From NCBI GenBank assembly GCA_900108205.1, contig FNUU01000012.1, forward strand, positions 1 through 64,000: DNA of 64,000 nt, read 5' to 3'. The number at the start of each line of letters is the position of its first letter. The first letter of the stretch is position 1. The notes beneath the pieces are model-generated. The model was given only the letters and a program-made list of their open reading frames with translations, had not been told where the DNA came from and searched no databases. Of the stretch, positions 23,911 to 34,044 are shown one piece after another. This DNA is from Eubacterium ruminantium. Lineage in GTDB: Bacteria > Bacillota > Clostridia > Lachnospirales > Lachnospiraceae. The position numbers were made by a program, and so were the translations under genes.

Positions 23911-26900
23911 TTATTTTTTCGGAGCTTCGACATTTTTATTCTTAGTCGGTGAAGTTTTTACTCTGTCTTTCTGCATTGCAGTGTTTGCAGCGTTATATTT
24001 CTGAGTGAATTTTGCAAGATCCTCGAAGTTTTTAGCCGCACCGTCATGCCTTGCATCAAGTGACTTCTTAAGATCGACAACAAGCTTTGTCGTTCTGTAT
24101 TTAAGTCCCTCAGTGCTGTTCGTAAGAACCGAAATAGCATTGAGTGCAGTTACAGCTCGCGGATTCTTCTCAACATCAAGCTTGTTTATGCCCTTGCTTT
24201 CAAAATATTCCATCGAAGCATTAAATATCTTTACATTTGCTGTTCTGATCTCTGTATCAAGTTCTTCCTTGGAAAGATTCTTATCCTTGAGAGCCGCCGC
24301 TTCCTGGATCAATGCATTCAGCCTGCGGTACTGCTTACCATGGCCTGACGTGGTCGGAAGATTATCAGCAAGCTTCTTCAAGTCTTCAAAATACTTTTCT
24401 CTCTTATCCGGCTTTACATTATACATGGTATCTCTCAGAGAATTAAGACCTTTGGTCAGATTTTCCGAATTACTGAGTATATTTATAAGCTGTTCCGGAT
24501 TACCCTTCAGAGCGTCCAAAGAATAAATCTCTTTGCATTTTTTAGCCATCTCATGTATTTTGCCAATATCAAACATTCCGCCATTGTTGTATAGTATTAC
24601 GGCACCCATACATTTTGCAAGATTATCTACCATCTCATCAGGAGTTTTACCCATTCTGATGCCGGTATGAAGTTTAACATACGAACCGAATGTAACACCC
24701 ATCTTCTTATTCTTGCTTCCAAGCAGCTTATGAAGCTTCTCATCATTTACAGCCGCACTGGCCTTCGCTTCAGCGCGAGGGTCATCCTTAAGGATAGCCC
24801 CGATATAATCAGTCTTCTTGTTAAGCATATCACGATAAGCACCATTCAGTTCATTCTTGCCGGTGATACCGATTGGTTTATCGCCGTACAGGAAGGCATT
24901 CATTGTATTTAACTGATCTTTTTCGAAATGAATCCTTACCTTCTTAATCTTCTCGGCCGCTTCACCTTTCTTCCAATTGGCAACTATCTTGTCCTTTTCC
25001 TTCTCCTTCTTCAGCATATCGGTCATAACCGTAGTAAACGCCTTGGATCCGAGATCAAAAAGCATTTTTTCCTCTGCCGACAGATTCTGCAGAACCTTAT
25101 TTGTTCCACGGGCTTTATGGATTTTTATAAAGCTGTCATATATACCCCTTGTTAACTGGTCCTTTAAATACTCAGCATCCGCATTTTTATAGATTGCCAT
25201 GTCAATAAGCTTCTTCTTGAGCACCTCCGGTTTCTGGAGCTGTGTCTGTTCTTCTTTAGTAAAGCCAAGATTATTGTAAGCCTGCTCATAGGTCATATTC
25301 GGATCATACTTAAGCTTGGCCAAAAATACATTCTGAAATACCTCCTCAGAAAGAACATCCGAACGAATATGACTTTCTGCTTCCGCAAGGTCAAACACAC
25401 CCGCCTCACTGGCAACTACCAGCGCTTTATCATATTTATATTCTCCATCTATATTGTCATGGACAGCCTTGAAATTCTTGCCGGTCAGTACCATTGCCTT
25501 AGCCTGAGCGATCATCATCTTCTCAAACATAGGCTCAATGTCCTTATCGGTAAAAGATTTTCCGGCAAACCTTTTCGTCAGACTGCCGATAAATTCATTT
25601 TCAAATTCATTTGCATTGTCATAGCTCTTTATATCGCGGAATTCTTCTATCTTTTTACCGTCGCCCTCCATTCTGTCAAGGCGAATATTTCTGGCCTTGT
25701 ATATCATGGCATACATATATTTATCCGCAAGCGTACCCTGGCTGGAATAACCATTGCTTATTCCGGCTTCATTCTCAGAAAGCTCTTCTTTTGCTTCATG
25801 TACCTGCACATTTACAGCTTTTCCGGCAGCATCCCCTTCATTAACAGGCGCCTTTACTTCTTCAGCATTATTTAAAATATTCTCTTCGTTTACAGGCGCC
25901 TTTACTTCCTCAACAGCGGCGACAACCTGGTCATTTTCCAAAATAACCCATTCATCTTTTACAGCCTGTTCTTCCTTCGGTGCCTCAACCTTAATATCTT
26001 CCTTCTTCGGAGGATTGTATTTAACACCATCATAAAGCTTATATTTTCTTCGATTTGGTTTAAGATTCTTGACCTCTTCAATGAAGTTCATGTTCCAATC
26101 CACACCATTTGAAACATGATGTAGTGTCGTAAAGTTGTCAAGCTTTATACCGGTATGCGACTTAGCAAAATCATCAACAAGCTTGATAACCTGAGCCTTA
26201 TCATCAGGAGTAACAACCTTTTTATCCCAAATCTGCGCCTTCAATGCCGCAACATCCTTCGCAAAATTATCGAGTTTTATTCTGTTCGATGCCTCGGAAT
26301 CAACAGCCTTCCTGGCATCTGAATAGCCCTCCAGCTCATGGTCTTCCAGCTTTGCCCAATCATCCTTATGGATTTCTACCGTATTTCTATAGCGTTCCAT
26401 CTTGGTATTGAACTCTTCTTCATTTTTATTATGGTATGCTTCAATATATCCGATCGCACCAAGAAGAGTCAGCTCATCCTGCGACCAGCCGTTCTCAATA
26501 GCCTTGATCTGCCATCTTAATACATTTACAGTTTCAAATGCACTTCGTCTATTCTCATGCTTGCCCGTGATATGTCCAAGTTCATTATTTAAATACTTGT
26601 CATACTGACAATTATCCTCTATTGCATACAGTTTATCAAAAGCATCAACCACTTTCTGCTGCTTATCTCTAAGCTCAGCGAGAAAAGCTCTTTCGTTTTT
26701 TGCATTCCAGCCATTTTTGTTATTCTTCTGGCGGGTGAATTCCATTTTTTCAAGCTCAATGTAGCCCTTATAATACTCCATAAGCGGTTCGTAAAGGCCC
26801 GTCGGCTCACCTGTCTCCGGATCCGTTTCCTGCTGAAGATTCTTCTTTATTTCGTTATGATCCTTAGTCAGATCCGGGGCTCCTGCAAATTGATTCAGAT

Positions 26901-27327
26901 TCGAAAGATATTGGCTCTCGAATCGCGCCTCCATAATATTTCCATCCGTTGTAGTCTCATGAGCATAGAAATCATATATCGGGAGGAACGGATCATTATT
27001 CTTTGCTTTTTCATCCCTGTCCTCCTCGATCAGTTTTTTCATGGTTTCCATAAGTTCAACGCCAAGCTTATCGGCATTAGAACTCTCCATTTTCTGGGTA
27101 AACTTTTCAAGACCTCCAAGACGGCTTTTCGGAACATCAGCGGTAGCCGAGAATAGCTTTGACATAGACCTGTACTCGTCCATCTTATCCTGAAACGCAC
27201 CGAGTTCCTCCGGCGACATCTTACTCATATACAAAGTAATATTATTCGTGAATACCTTTTCAACAGCATAAGCAAGTGCGCTTTCTCCATATTTCTTGTT
27301 TTTTCTTAAATCTTTAAAGTTCGGCAT
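23911..27327 (-). CDS. Very large charged orphan protein (1138 aa)
   Basis: I do not recognise it. The ATG at 27327 is chosen because GGAGGAGG lies 7 bases upstream (the longer frame's first codon precedes that site). No signal peptide, membrane helix or cysteine-rich region is obvious; it is lysine/glutamate-rich and predicted mostly helical. Residues ~470-560 form a disordered acidic linker with repeated EEVKAPVNE motifs, separating an N-terminal helical half (~1-460) from a C-terminal half (~570-1110) and a basic tail ending EAPKK. Segments such as EELGAFQDKMDEYRSMSKLF suggest a cytoplasmic or secreted-by-other-means structural or effector protein. It has its own promoter-like element and terminators on both sides. 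Confidence 0.8.
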   Translation of the reverse strand: MPNFKDLRKNKKYGESALAYAVEKVFTNNITLYMSKMSPEELGAFQDKMDEYRSMSKLFSATADVPKSRLGGLEKFTQKMESSNADKLGVELMETMKKLIEEDRDEKAKNNDPFLPIYDFYAHETTTDGNIMEARFESQYLSNLNQFAGAPDLTKDHNEIKKNLQQETDPETGEPTGLYEPLMEYYKGYIELEKMEFTRQKNNKNGWNAKNERAFLAELRDKQQKVVDAFDKLYAIEDNCQYDKYLNNELGHITGKHENRRSAFETVNVLRWQIKAIENGWSQDELTLLGAIGYIEAYHNKNEEEFNTKMERYRNTVEIHKDDWAKLEDHELEGYSDARKAVDSEASNRIKLDNFAKDVAALKAQIWDKKVVTPDDKAQVIKLVDDFAKSHTGIKLDNFTTLHHVSNGVDWNMNFIEEVKNLKPNRRKYKLYDGVKYNPPKKEDIKVEAPKEEQAVKDEWVILENDQVVAAVEEVKAPVNEENILNNAEEVKAPVNEGDAAGKAVNVQVHEAKEELSENEAGISNGYSSQGTLADKYMYAMIYKARNIRLDRMEGDGKKIEEFRDIKSYDNANEFENEFIGSLTKRFAGKSFTDKDIEPMFEKMMIAQAKAMVLTGKNFKAVHDNIDGEYKYDKALVVASEAGVFDLAEAESHIRSDVLSEEVFQNVFLAKLKYDPNMTYEQAYNNLGFTKEEQTQLQKPEVLKKKLIDMAIYKNADAEYLKDQLTRGIYDSFIKIHKARGTNKVLQNLSAEEKMLFDLGSKAFTTVMTDMLKKEKEKDKIVANWKKGEAAEKIKKVRIHFEKDQLNTMNAFLYGDKPIGITGKNELNGAYRDMLNKKTDYIGAILKDDPRAEAKASAAVNDEKLHKLLGSKNKKMGVTFGSYVKLHTGIRMGKTPDEMVDNLAKCMGAVILYNNGGMFDIGKIHEMAKKCKEIYSLDALKGNPEQLINILSNSENLTKGLNSLRDTMYNVKPDKREKYFEDLKKLADNLPTTSGHGKQYRRLNALIQEAAALKDKNLSKEELDTEIRTANVKIFNASMEYFESKGINKLDVEKNPRAVTALNAISVLTNSTEGLKYRTTKLVVDLKKSLDARHDGAAKNFEDLAKFTQKYNAANTAMQKDRVKTSPTKNKNVEAPKK

Positions 27328-27448
27328 ATTGTTTCCTCCTCCTTGACGGACCATACTTCATCCCATTCGTAACAAATATACTGTCTGTATTTAACGCCCG
27401 TTCTTATTCTCTGTTTTATCGTATCTTTTATACATTTACTGTTTGATT

Positions 27449-27478
27449 TTTATAATGCATTCTGCCCTATAGTATCAA
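27449..27478 (-). promoter_or_regulatory. Predicted promoter of the 1138-aa gene
   Basis: TTGATA and TATAAA on the minus strand, 18 bases apart, about 120 bases upstream of the start. The rest of 27479-27585 holds no visible gene. Confidence 0.45.
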
Positions 27479-27589
27479 ATTACAGACATTATATCCTGCC
27501 ATGTATAACAAAACCGCAACAAAGCAAAGCGAGGGAGGGCCCCGTGAGTCCGAGCGTATAGGTAACAAATAACAAGCTATGCATGACGA

Positions 27590-27637
27590 AAAAAAGATAC
27601 AGATAGGGATGCTTGCATCCCTATCTGTATCTTTTTT
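27590..27637. terminator. Perfect 23-bp bidirectional terminator hairpin
   Basis: AAAAAAGATACAGATAGGGA followed by TGC, a TT loop and its exact complement ending in TTTTTT. It separates trkH from the giant gene. A second small palindrome, CAGCGCCTATGGCGCTG, follows at ~27648. Confidence 0.9.
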
Positions 27638-27737
27638 GAGGAATATACAGCGCCTATGGCGCTGTCACATGTGTATTTTTTATTTATCAGACATGCATCA
27701 AATATGTCAGCATAGCATTCCCTGCCAATGCGTATTA

Positions 27738-29174
27738 CTACTTCTTTCTCCATGTCGATACATTGAAAAGTATAAGCATCGGGAAGATTTCCAGTCGTCC
27801 TGTGATCATATCAAAAATAAACACCCATTTTGACAGATCACTGAAGCCTGAAAAGCCACCATACGGTCCGACTATATTTAAACCCGGACCAATATTATTT
27901 ATAGTTGCCGCAACTCCTGTAAAGCTTGAAGTAAAATCAAATCCATCTATACAGATGAGAAGAAATGAAATCGCGAATATTAGGAAATATGCACCAAGAT
28001 ATGCATTTGCAGTTCTGAGAGTTGTATCATCTACTGTTTTTCCGTCCACTGTTATTCTTTTAATACTACGCGGATGAATAAGATATGAAATTTCATTTTT
28101 TACTTCTTTAAAATATATGATGACTCGTGACACCTTCATACCACCGCCGGTACTGCCCGCACAGGCTCCGACAAACATCAGCATCACCAAAATACCCTGA
28201 GGCAAAGTGCCCCATAGGTTGAAATCTGTTGTGGCAAATCCTGTAGTCGTCATTACAGAAGCTGCCTGGAAACTTGCCTGATTAAGACTCTCCCAGAAGC
28301 TTCCAACCGAATGAAATATACTTATCACGATGATCGTAACCGCTGCCGCATATATTCCAAAATACCATTTAACCTCTTCTGACTTCAGTGCATCTTTGAA
28401 TTTTCTGCAGATTATCAGATAATAAATCTTGAAATTTACGCCAAACAGGAACATAAAAACGGTGATGACAACCTGACAGAATACATTATAATCCGCAATT
28501 CCGCTTGCCTTAACCGAGAATCCTCCGGTACCTGCAGTACCAAATCCAAGACAAAACGCATCAAAAACCGGCATGCTTCCGCAGATCAGTATTATGATCT
28601 CAATCGCAGTCATGGCAAGATAAATAGCATAAAGGAAAAATGCAGTTTTTCTTACTCTCGGAACAAGCTTATCAACCGAAGGTCCCGGGCTTTCCGCCCT
28701 CATCAGATGCATGCTGTCCGCATTTGATGGCATAACGGCCAGAATAAATACAAGAACACCCATTCCACCCAGCCAGTGAGTAAAACTCCTCCAGAAGAGC
28801 ATACAATGTGACATTGCTTCAACGTCCGTTAAAATACTGGCTCCGGTAGTGGTAAAGCCTGAAGCCGTTTCAAATACCGCATCAGTATATGAAGTGATCT
28901 CTCCACTCAGCAAAAATGGCAAAGCTCCAACAAGACTGAGTACGATCCAGTTGAGAGCAACTATTATCATGCCTTCCTTGGCATGCATTTTTCTTTCCTT
29001 GGGCTTCTTCATTCGAAGAAGCGTACCTATAAGCAATGAACCTGCTGCAACAGCAAGGAAATAGATGGCATTATTTTCGCCGTACAGATTTCCCACCAAT
29101 TCCGGTATCATCAAAAAACCGGCCATAAACTGCAGCAAAAGTCCAAGTGAATGTATTATGATCGAATAATTCAT
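27738..29174 (-). CDS. trkH: Potassium uptake membrane protein TrkH/KtrB family
   Basis: 478 residues with about ten membrane helices. Pore-type motifs of the SKT superfamily appear four times: TTTGASI (ETASGFTTTGASIL), GTAGTGGFSV, TTTGFATTD and NNIGPGLNIVG, each carrying the selectivity glycine. TrkH forms the K+-conducting dimer in the cytoplasmic membrane and is gated by a TrkA ring. trkA lies 28 bases upstream in the same operon. Length and order are typical of Clostridia. Confidence 0.95.
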   Translation of the reverse strand: MNYSIIIHSLGLLLQFMAGFLMIPELVGNLYGENNAIYFLAVAAGSLLIGTLLRMKKPKERKMHAKEGMIIVALNWIVLSLVGALPFLLSGEITSYTDAVFETASGFTTTGASILTDVEAMSHCMLFWRSFTHWLGGMGVLVFILAVMPSNADSMHLMRAESPGPSVDKLVPRVRKTAFFLYAIYLAMTAIEIIILICGSMPVFDAFCLGFGTAGTGGFSVKASGIADYNVFCQVVITVFMFLFGVNFKIYYLIICRKFKDALKSEEVKWYFGIYAAAVTIIVISIFHSVGSFWESLNQASFQAASVMTTTGFATTDFNLWGTLPQGILVMLMFVGACAGSTGGGMKVSRVIIYFKEVKNEISYLIHPRSIKRITVDGKTVDDTTLRTANAYLGAYFLIFAISFLLICIDGFDFTSSFTGVAATINNIGPGLNIVGPYGGFSGFSDLSKWVFIFDMITGRLEIFPMLILFNVSTWRKK

Positions 29175-29202
29175 TTTATTATCCTGTTATTATATCTTCC
29201 TT

Positions 29203-30558
29203 TCACGCAAGAATATCGTCGATATCATTTAATCCCTTCCTGGTAGTAACAACAATAACACTGTCTCCAACCTCGATGGTATCATTTCCTCCAGGAATAA
29301 TGACTCTTCTGTTTCTGTAAATACAGCATATCAGAGTATTCGGAATGATTGAAAGATTCTTCAAGGTCTGACCGGTCAGCCGTGAATTGCTTCCCACATT
29401 AAACTCAAGACCTTCTACTCTTCCGTCCATCATTCGGTAAAGAGTTTCAACCGCACTTCCGACAGTATTCTGCATGGATCTGATATATCTTGTGATATAT
29501 TCCGCGGTGATCTTCTTGGTGGAAATAATATTGCCCACAGGCATTTCAAATACCATATCCTCATATGACTTCCTGTGAACTCTGGTCATAACCTTCGCAT
29601 CAGTCTTCTTCGAAACAAAAAGCGACAGAAGGATATTTGCCTCATCACTGTGCATAAGTGCACATACAGCGTCCATATCAGCGACCGATTCTTCAAAGAG
29701 AAGCGATCTATCGGTGGCATCACCATTTATTATCATTGCCTTCGGCAGGAGCTCTGACAGTTCTCTGCAACGTTCCTCTTCCTTTTCAATGATCTTTACA
29801 TTTAAGCCTGATCTGATCAGAATATCAGCCAGATAATAGCTTATGGTTCCGCCTCCTGCTATCATAACATCCCTGATCTTCTTGGCTTTGATACCTACCT
29901 TGTTCAAAAATGCATTTACAGACGGCAAAGGAAGCGTAACAGATATCTTATCCCCGGCCTGCATTACAAAATTACCATCCGGAATAACTATATCCTTGCC
30001 TCGCTCTACCACGCAGATAAGGGCACTTTCCTTAACATTCGGATAATAATCACGAAGTCGAAGTCCATCAAGAACCGAGCCTTCCGGAATGACCAGCCTT
30101 ATAAGGTTAACCCTGCCCTTCGCAAATGTATCAACTTCCAAAGCAGAAGGTATCTGGATAAGTCTTACCATCTCGTGAGCAGCCGCACTTTCCGGATTAA
30201 CCGACATAGAAAGTCCCAGCTCCTCTTTCAGGAAACTGATTTCCTCCGAATACTGCGGACTTCTGACTCTGGCAATAGTCTGGCAGTGTCCGGTCTTACG
30301 CGCAATAAGACAGGCCAGCATATTTTTCTCATCCATATCAGTGGCGGCGATCAAAAGATCCGTTTCCTTAATGCCCGCGTCGTACTGTGCTCTGAAGCTT
30401 GTACAATCGCCGATATATCCAATGACATCACAATCAGCAGACACAGTCTGTACTGCCTCTGCATTTGTATCCATAACCGTAATCTGATGTCCTTCATTAC
30501 TTAACTGCTCGGCAAGAGTGTGTCCCACCTTGCCACAGCCAGCTATGATTATGTTCAT
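29203..30558 (-). CDS. trkA: Trk potassium transport regulatory protein TrkA
   Basis: 451 residues with two tandem RCK units: RCK-N starts MNIIIAGCGKVGHTLAEQL (GxGxxG) and again VMIAGGGTISYYLADIL at ~234, each followed by a TrkA-C domain (for example LDGLRLRDYYPN and LTGQTLKNLSI). It binds NAD(H)/ATP on the cytoplasmic side and gates TrkH. Start and length are typical. The 289-base gap upstream (30559-30847) contains only a GGDEF-gene terminator and AT-rich sequence. Confidence 0.95.
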   Translation of the reverse strand: MNIIIAGCGKVGHTLAEQLSNEGHQITVMDTNAEAVQTVSADCDVIGYIGDCTSFRAQYDAGIKETDLLIAATDMDEKNMLACLIARKTGHCQTIARVRSPQYSEEISFLKEELGLSMSVNPESAAAHEMVRLIQIPSALEVDTFAKGRVNLIRLVIPEGSVLDGLRLRDYYPNVKESALICVVERGKDIVIPDGNFVMQAGDKISVTLPLPSVNAFLNKVGIKAKKIRDVMIAGGGTISYYLADILIRSGLNVKIIEKEEERCRELSELLPKAMIINGDATDRSLLFEESVADMDAVCALMHSDEANILLSLFVSKKTDAKVMTRVHRKSYEDMVFEMPVGNIISTKKITAEYITRYIRSMQNTVGSAVETLYRMMDGRVEGLEFNVGSNSRLTGQTLKNLSIIPNTLICCIYRNRRVIIPGGNDTIEVGDSVIVVTTRKGLNDIDDILA

Positions 30559-30788
30559 TTATATTCACGTTTATTCCAATAATATCATAAACTGATTTAT
30601 TGGTTTTTCCTTTCTCCCGTATAAAACATCCGGGATAATAATATAACTGTTTCAAACCATTCCAAGACTTCTGGAATCGTGCTATCTTCATTTCTATATC
30701 ACAACATTTTAACAATATGCTTATTGTTAGTCAAATTAATCTTACGCAAACCGGGAAGTGTGTATGATAATCAATTCATTATCAACAC

Positions 30789-30822
30789 AAAATGCTCACA
30801 GACCGAAGCCTATGAGCATTTT
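30789..30822 (-). terminator. Terminator of the diguanylate cyclase gene
   Basis: AAAATGCTCA and TGAGCATTTT form a 10-bp stem, with the T-run serving either direction, 25 bases beyond the stop codon at 30848. Confidence 0.8.
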
Positions 30823-30847
30823 ACTGTATTCATTATTCAAATGTTAA

Positions 30848-31954
30848 TTAAAAAGATGATATTATCTTGTCTCTTCCTGCCTTCTTTGCTTCGAAAAGAC
30901 AATCATCGGCATTCTTAAGGAGCATTGTCAGATTATTATGATTTTTACATAATACAAGTCCGGCACTCGCAGTCAGATTAACACTCGGATATTTTTCAAT
31001 CCTGATCATTTTAAGCTGTTGCTTTATTTTATTAATGCGGTCAATTGCTTTTTCTCTGCTGTCTGCATTGAACAGGATCAAAAATTCCTGTCCGCCATAT
31101 CTGGCAGCAAGTTCAACCTCGGGATCCTGAGTCTGAGCCAGTAGCACTCCTCCGAATCTGCGTAAAACCTCATCACCAAATAAATGGCCATAATCATCAT
31201 TTACCTTTTTAAACTGATCTATATCGATCATGGCAATATATTTGTTCTCTGTGGTGAAAAGCTCATCATCCATTTCAAGATAATTAAACAGATTTCTTCT
31301 GTTGCTGATACCTGTAAGCTCATCTGTTATCGCCATATCAGCCAGCTTATTCATAAGCTCCTCGTTAGCCTTTTTCTCCTTGTCATATGCATTGAACAGA
31401 AGTATAAGGACACTTGCCATACAAACGCCTACTATTATCAGGGAAACCGCAGTGTCTAATACTTCACTGAAGCTGTCCATGTCAGGTATCAGTACAGGAT
31501 TATTATTTTCCTCCGCCTGCTCACTCATGTAATTATACGAAATAATAATCGATACAACATGAAAAACGCTGCATAAAACAAGTGCAATATAACGCTTAAC
31601 ACCATGTTCAGAGAGTACAATTATCAGAAGGCCTGCCATAAGATAAATAGACATACCCGAATTGACGCCTCCATTGATATAGAACAGATATGTCATAACA
31701 GCCATATTTATAAAATATACGAAAAATGTACGGGCAAACCTTTTTTTCCCTTTGGCAAATGCAAGCTTGAACAACATCAGCAGGAGCAATGCCGAACCCA
31801 CATTAAATATAACCGTCCAGAGACTATTACCCGAAACAATCATGTTCACTGCACATATAAGTACCATGGCAATGCTTCCAAACAATGAAAAAATAAAAAT
31901 CTTATCCCTAAGACTTTTTTGTTCTTTATATACTTCTTTTAACGATTTTCCCAT
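30848..31954 (-). CDS. Membrane diguanylate cyclase (GGDEF)
   Basis: 368 residues from the ATG at 31954 (AAGGAGG 5 bases upstream). Six hydrophobic helices (~20-190) form a membrane sensor region; a short coiled coil (KEKKANEELMNKLADMA) leads to a GGDEF domain (DELTGISNRRNLF, DIDQFKKVNDDYGH). The signature reads GGQEF, a variant that is active in characterised cyclases. It would make c-di-GMP from two GTP. No ligand-binding domain is recognisable. Monocistronic, with a terminator after it. Confidence 0.88.
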   Translation of the reverse strand: MGKSLKEVYKEQKSLRDKIFIFSLFGSIAMVLICAVNMIVSGNSLWTVIFNVGSALLLLMLFKLAFAKGKKRFARTFFVYFINMAVMTYLFYINGGVNSGMSIYLMAGLLIIVLSEHGVKRYIALVLCSVFHVVSIIISYNYMSEQAEENNNPVLIPDMDSFSEVLDTAVSLIIVGVCMASVLILLFNAYDKEKKANEELMNKLADMAITDELTGISNRRNLFNYLEMDDELFTTENKYIAMIDIDQFKKVNDDYGHLFGDEVLRRFGGVLLAQTQDPEVELAARYGGQEFLILFNADSREKAIDRINKIKQQLKMIRIEKYPSVNLTASAGLVLCKNHNNLTMLLKNADDCLFEAKKAGRDKIISSF

Positions 31955-32126
31955 ACCTGCCTCCTTAAAAATGATCACATCCCTTTTTATATTTTAACTC
32001 AAAATAACGTAAATTTCTATTTCAATTTTAAGAAATTAGGTTATAAAATTCGACTATATATTTATGCATTATAGTAAAAAACAACCACAAAATAAAACGT
32101 TTTTCTGCCGGGTGCATAAAGTTAAA

Positions 32127-32150
32127 AGCACCCTCCGTGTGAAGGGTGCT
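32127..32150 (-). terminator. Terminator of the ADP-ribose gene set
   Basis: AGCACCCT and AGGGTGCT form an 8-bp stem, preceded on the plus strand by AAA; it lies 48 bases beyond the ADP-ribosylglycohydrolase stop. Confidence 0.65.
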
Positions 32151-32197
32151 CTGGTATATTATCATATGATTATTATGTGTTCTGTATCTATATTGTT

Positions 32198-33205
32198 TTA
32201 TTCGCTTCCTCTGTTACAGATTACGTTTCTTCCCTTATTGCAAAGTTCCTCAATCCATTCTCTTCGCTGGATCACTGACAGCCATTCATCCGGAATCTCC
32301 TTATAGCCATAATATAAACCAGCAAGCCCTCCGGCTATCGCTCCAACCGTATCTGTATCATCTCCCAAATTCACCGCCTTAAGAAGACACTCTCTAAAAG
32401 AATCTGATGTGATCAAACACCATACTGCCGCCTCAATTGTATCTATCACATACCCTGTTGTTCTGATCTTCTCAGCCGGAGTATCTTTAAACTCATATAG
32501 ATGAAAAAGTCTGTTCATGTATGCAAGCTCAGTCAGATTCTCTATATTTTTACCATACATCTTCAGCCCTTCATCTATTCCCGCTTGAAGCAAAGCTCCA
32601 AGTTCCGGATTCTTATTCTTCTTACATCCATCAACTATGTTCTTCACCATAAAAAAATATATTCCGCAGCAAATCAGGCTTCTTATATGGTTATGTGTCA
32701 GACCTCCTATCGTATGGATTCCCTTTATTACCTCTTCATTTGAAATTCCTGTTTTCTGCTGCTTGTCGTAATAGTACAGGCAGGCCGGCATAATCCTCAT
32801 CAAGGATCCATTTCCATTTGAACGCTCGCCGGTACATCCACAGGTCTTTATATCCGGAACTTTTCTGAATCTGTAAATTGCCGTACTGCAGGTATTGCCT
32901 TCATCAAATGCCTCTCCAAAAGGTGTGTATTCTCCCTCAAATTCCCATTTCAAAAATTGCGTCATGATATCTACAGGATTTGCTTCTCCCTTATCAATAA
33001 TGCTGGACAGGGTAGCCAGCGTCATACTGCTGTCATCCGTCCATGTTCCCTCAGGCATATTGTAGGTACCGTAGCTCTCCATCCCCGTAACCGGGCCCTG
33101 AGGACGATTCGCAATTTTTTCTCTGGACATAAACTGCACCGGACACCCCAGCGCATCACCTACCACAACACCCATAACTCCATCAAGCCAAATATTCTTC
33201 TCCAT
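32198..33205 (-). CDS. ADP-ribosylglycohydrolase (DraG-like)
   Basis: 335 residues. The fold uses two metal ions bound by conserved acidic residues to cleave ADP-ribose from protein side chains. Visible motifs: VVVGDALGCPVQF near the start, GTWTDDSSMTLA (metal-binding TDDS), a GRSNG-like GERSNGNGSLMR block and AVNLGDDTDTVGAIAGGLAGLYYG (DDTDT metal site) near the C-terminus. All metal ligands are present. It is the last gene after a macrodomain protein and a VWA protein in one direction. Substrate unknown. Confidence 0.93.
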   Translation of the reverse strand: MEKNIWLDGVMGVVVGDALGCPVQFMSREKIANRPQGPVTGMESYGTYNMPEGTWTDDSSMTLATLSSIIDKGEANPVDIMTQFLKWEFEGEYTPFGEAFDEGNTCSTAIYRFRKVPDIKTCGCTGERSNGNGSLMRIMPACLYYYDKQQKTGISNEEVIKGIHTIGGLTHNHIRSLICCGIYFFMVKNIVDGCKKNKNPELGALLQAGIDEGLKMYGKNIENLTELAYMNRLFHLYEFKDTPAEKIRTTGYVIDTIEAAVWCLITSDSFRECLLKAVNLGDDTDTVGAIAGGLAGLYYGYKEIPDEWLSVIQRREWIEELCNKGRNVICNRGSE

Positions 33206-33259
33206 AAGCTTTTTTGTCTCCTTTTCCTTTAATGATATGACTATCGCAGAAATATATTT

Positions 33260-33934
33260 TCAAGCTTTATGGCGTTTCCTATAATCCTTCCGGATTGGAG
33301 CCAGTAATTCTTCATCATCAAAGCAGTCGTCCATTTCTTCTGCACAATCACAAGCTCTTGCACGACTGACCATCTTAGACATCACATGAAAGTTGAGTGC
33401 TGTACCGACACTGTCACATTCGTATCGTACCGCCCTGTTCGCAGCAACTCCAAATTTTCCGGCAACCTCTACGGCATCAATATTAGCTCCAAGGAAGATA
33501 AACTCCCAATGATGCTTCTTCTTTTTCTTTTCCACCATCTTCTTTACCTTTTCGTAAGAATACTGCCTGCTGGAATTCTCCATACCATCTGTGGTTATGA
33601 TAAATAAAGTTTTCTCCGGCCTGTCTTCCTCAAGTGTTTCCTTCTGCACCTTACTAATATGATGAATCGCACCACCTACAGCATCCAACAGAGCTGTACA
33701 CCCTCTGACGTAATAATCCTTGTCCGTAATCTGTTTTACTTCATCAAGCCTCTTACGGTCATGAAGAATTTCCATCTGATCGTCAAAAAGAATCGTGGAG
33801 ATGATGGCTTCGCCTTCCTCCTGTTTTTGCTTGGACAGCATCGAGTTGTATCCACCGATTGTATCTGCCTCCAAGCCTCCCATGGAACCGCTTCTGTCCA
33901 TGATAAATACTACCTCTGTCAAACCTTTCCGCAT
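33260..33934 (-). CDS. Von Willebrand factor A domain protein
   Basis: 224 residues from the ATG at 33934 (AAGGAGGG 8 bases upstream). Almost the whole protein is one VWA domain with a complete MIDAS site: VVFIMDRSGSMGG, RGCTALLDAV and FIITTDGMENS. No signal peptide or membrane helix, so cytoplasmic. Related stand-alone VWA proteins sit beside tellurium-resistance (TerY-like) and phospho-signalling genes and act as metal-dependent adaptors. The C-terminus is acidic-to-basic (DDCFDDEELLAPIRKDYRKR). Situated between the macrodomain gene and the DraG-like gene. Confidence 0.88.
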   Translation of the reverse strand: MRKGLTEVVFIMDRSGSMGGLEADTIGGYNSMLSKQKQEEGEAIISTILFDDQMEILHDRKRLDEVKQITDKDYYVRGCTALLDAVGGAIHHISKVQKETLEEDRPEKTLFIITTDGMENSSRQYSYEKVKKMVEKKKKKHHWEFIFLGANIDAVEVAGKFGVAANRAVRYECDSVGTALNFHVMSKMVSRARACDCAEEMDDCFDDEELLAPIRKDYRKRHKA

Positions 33935-34013
33935 AATGATCACCCTCCTTATCTTCAATCCCTTTCAGGTATTTTCTTCATGTTGAGCTCATTATACGAT
34001 ATACTGTTAAAAA

Positions 34014-34038
34014 GAGGGTCGCTTCGAAAGCGACCCTC
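34014..34038. terminator. Strong bidirectional hairpin between macrodomain and VWA genes
   Basis: GAGGGTCGCTT and AAGCGACCCTC form a perfect 11-bp stem with a 3-base loop; A-runs and T-runs lie on both sides. It implies that the macrodomain gene can be terminated before the VWA gene, so the set may be two transcription units. Confidence 0.85.
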
Positions 34039-34044
34039 AGTTTT

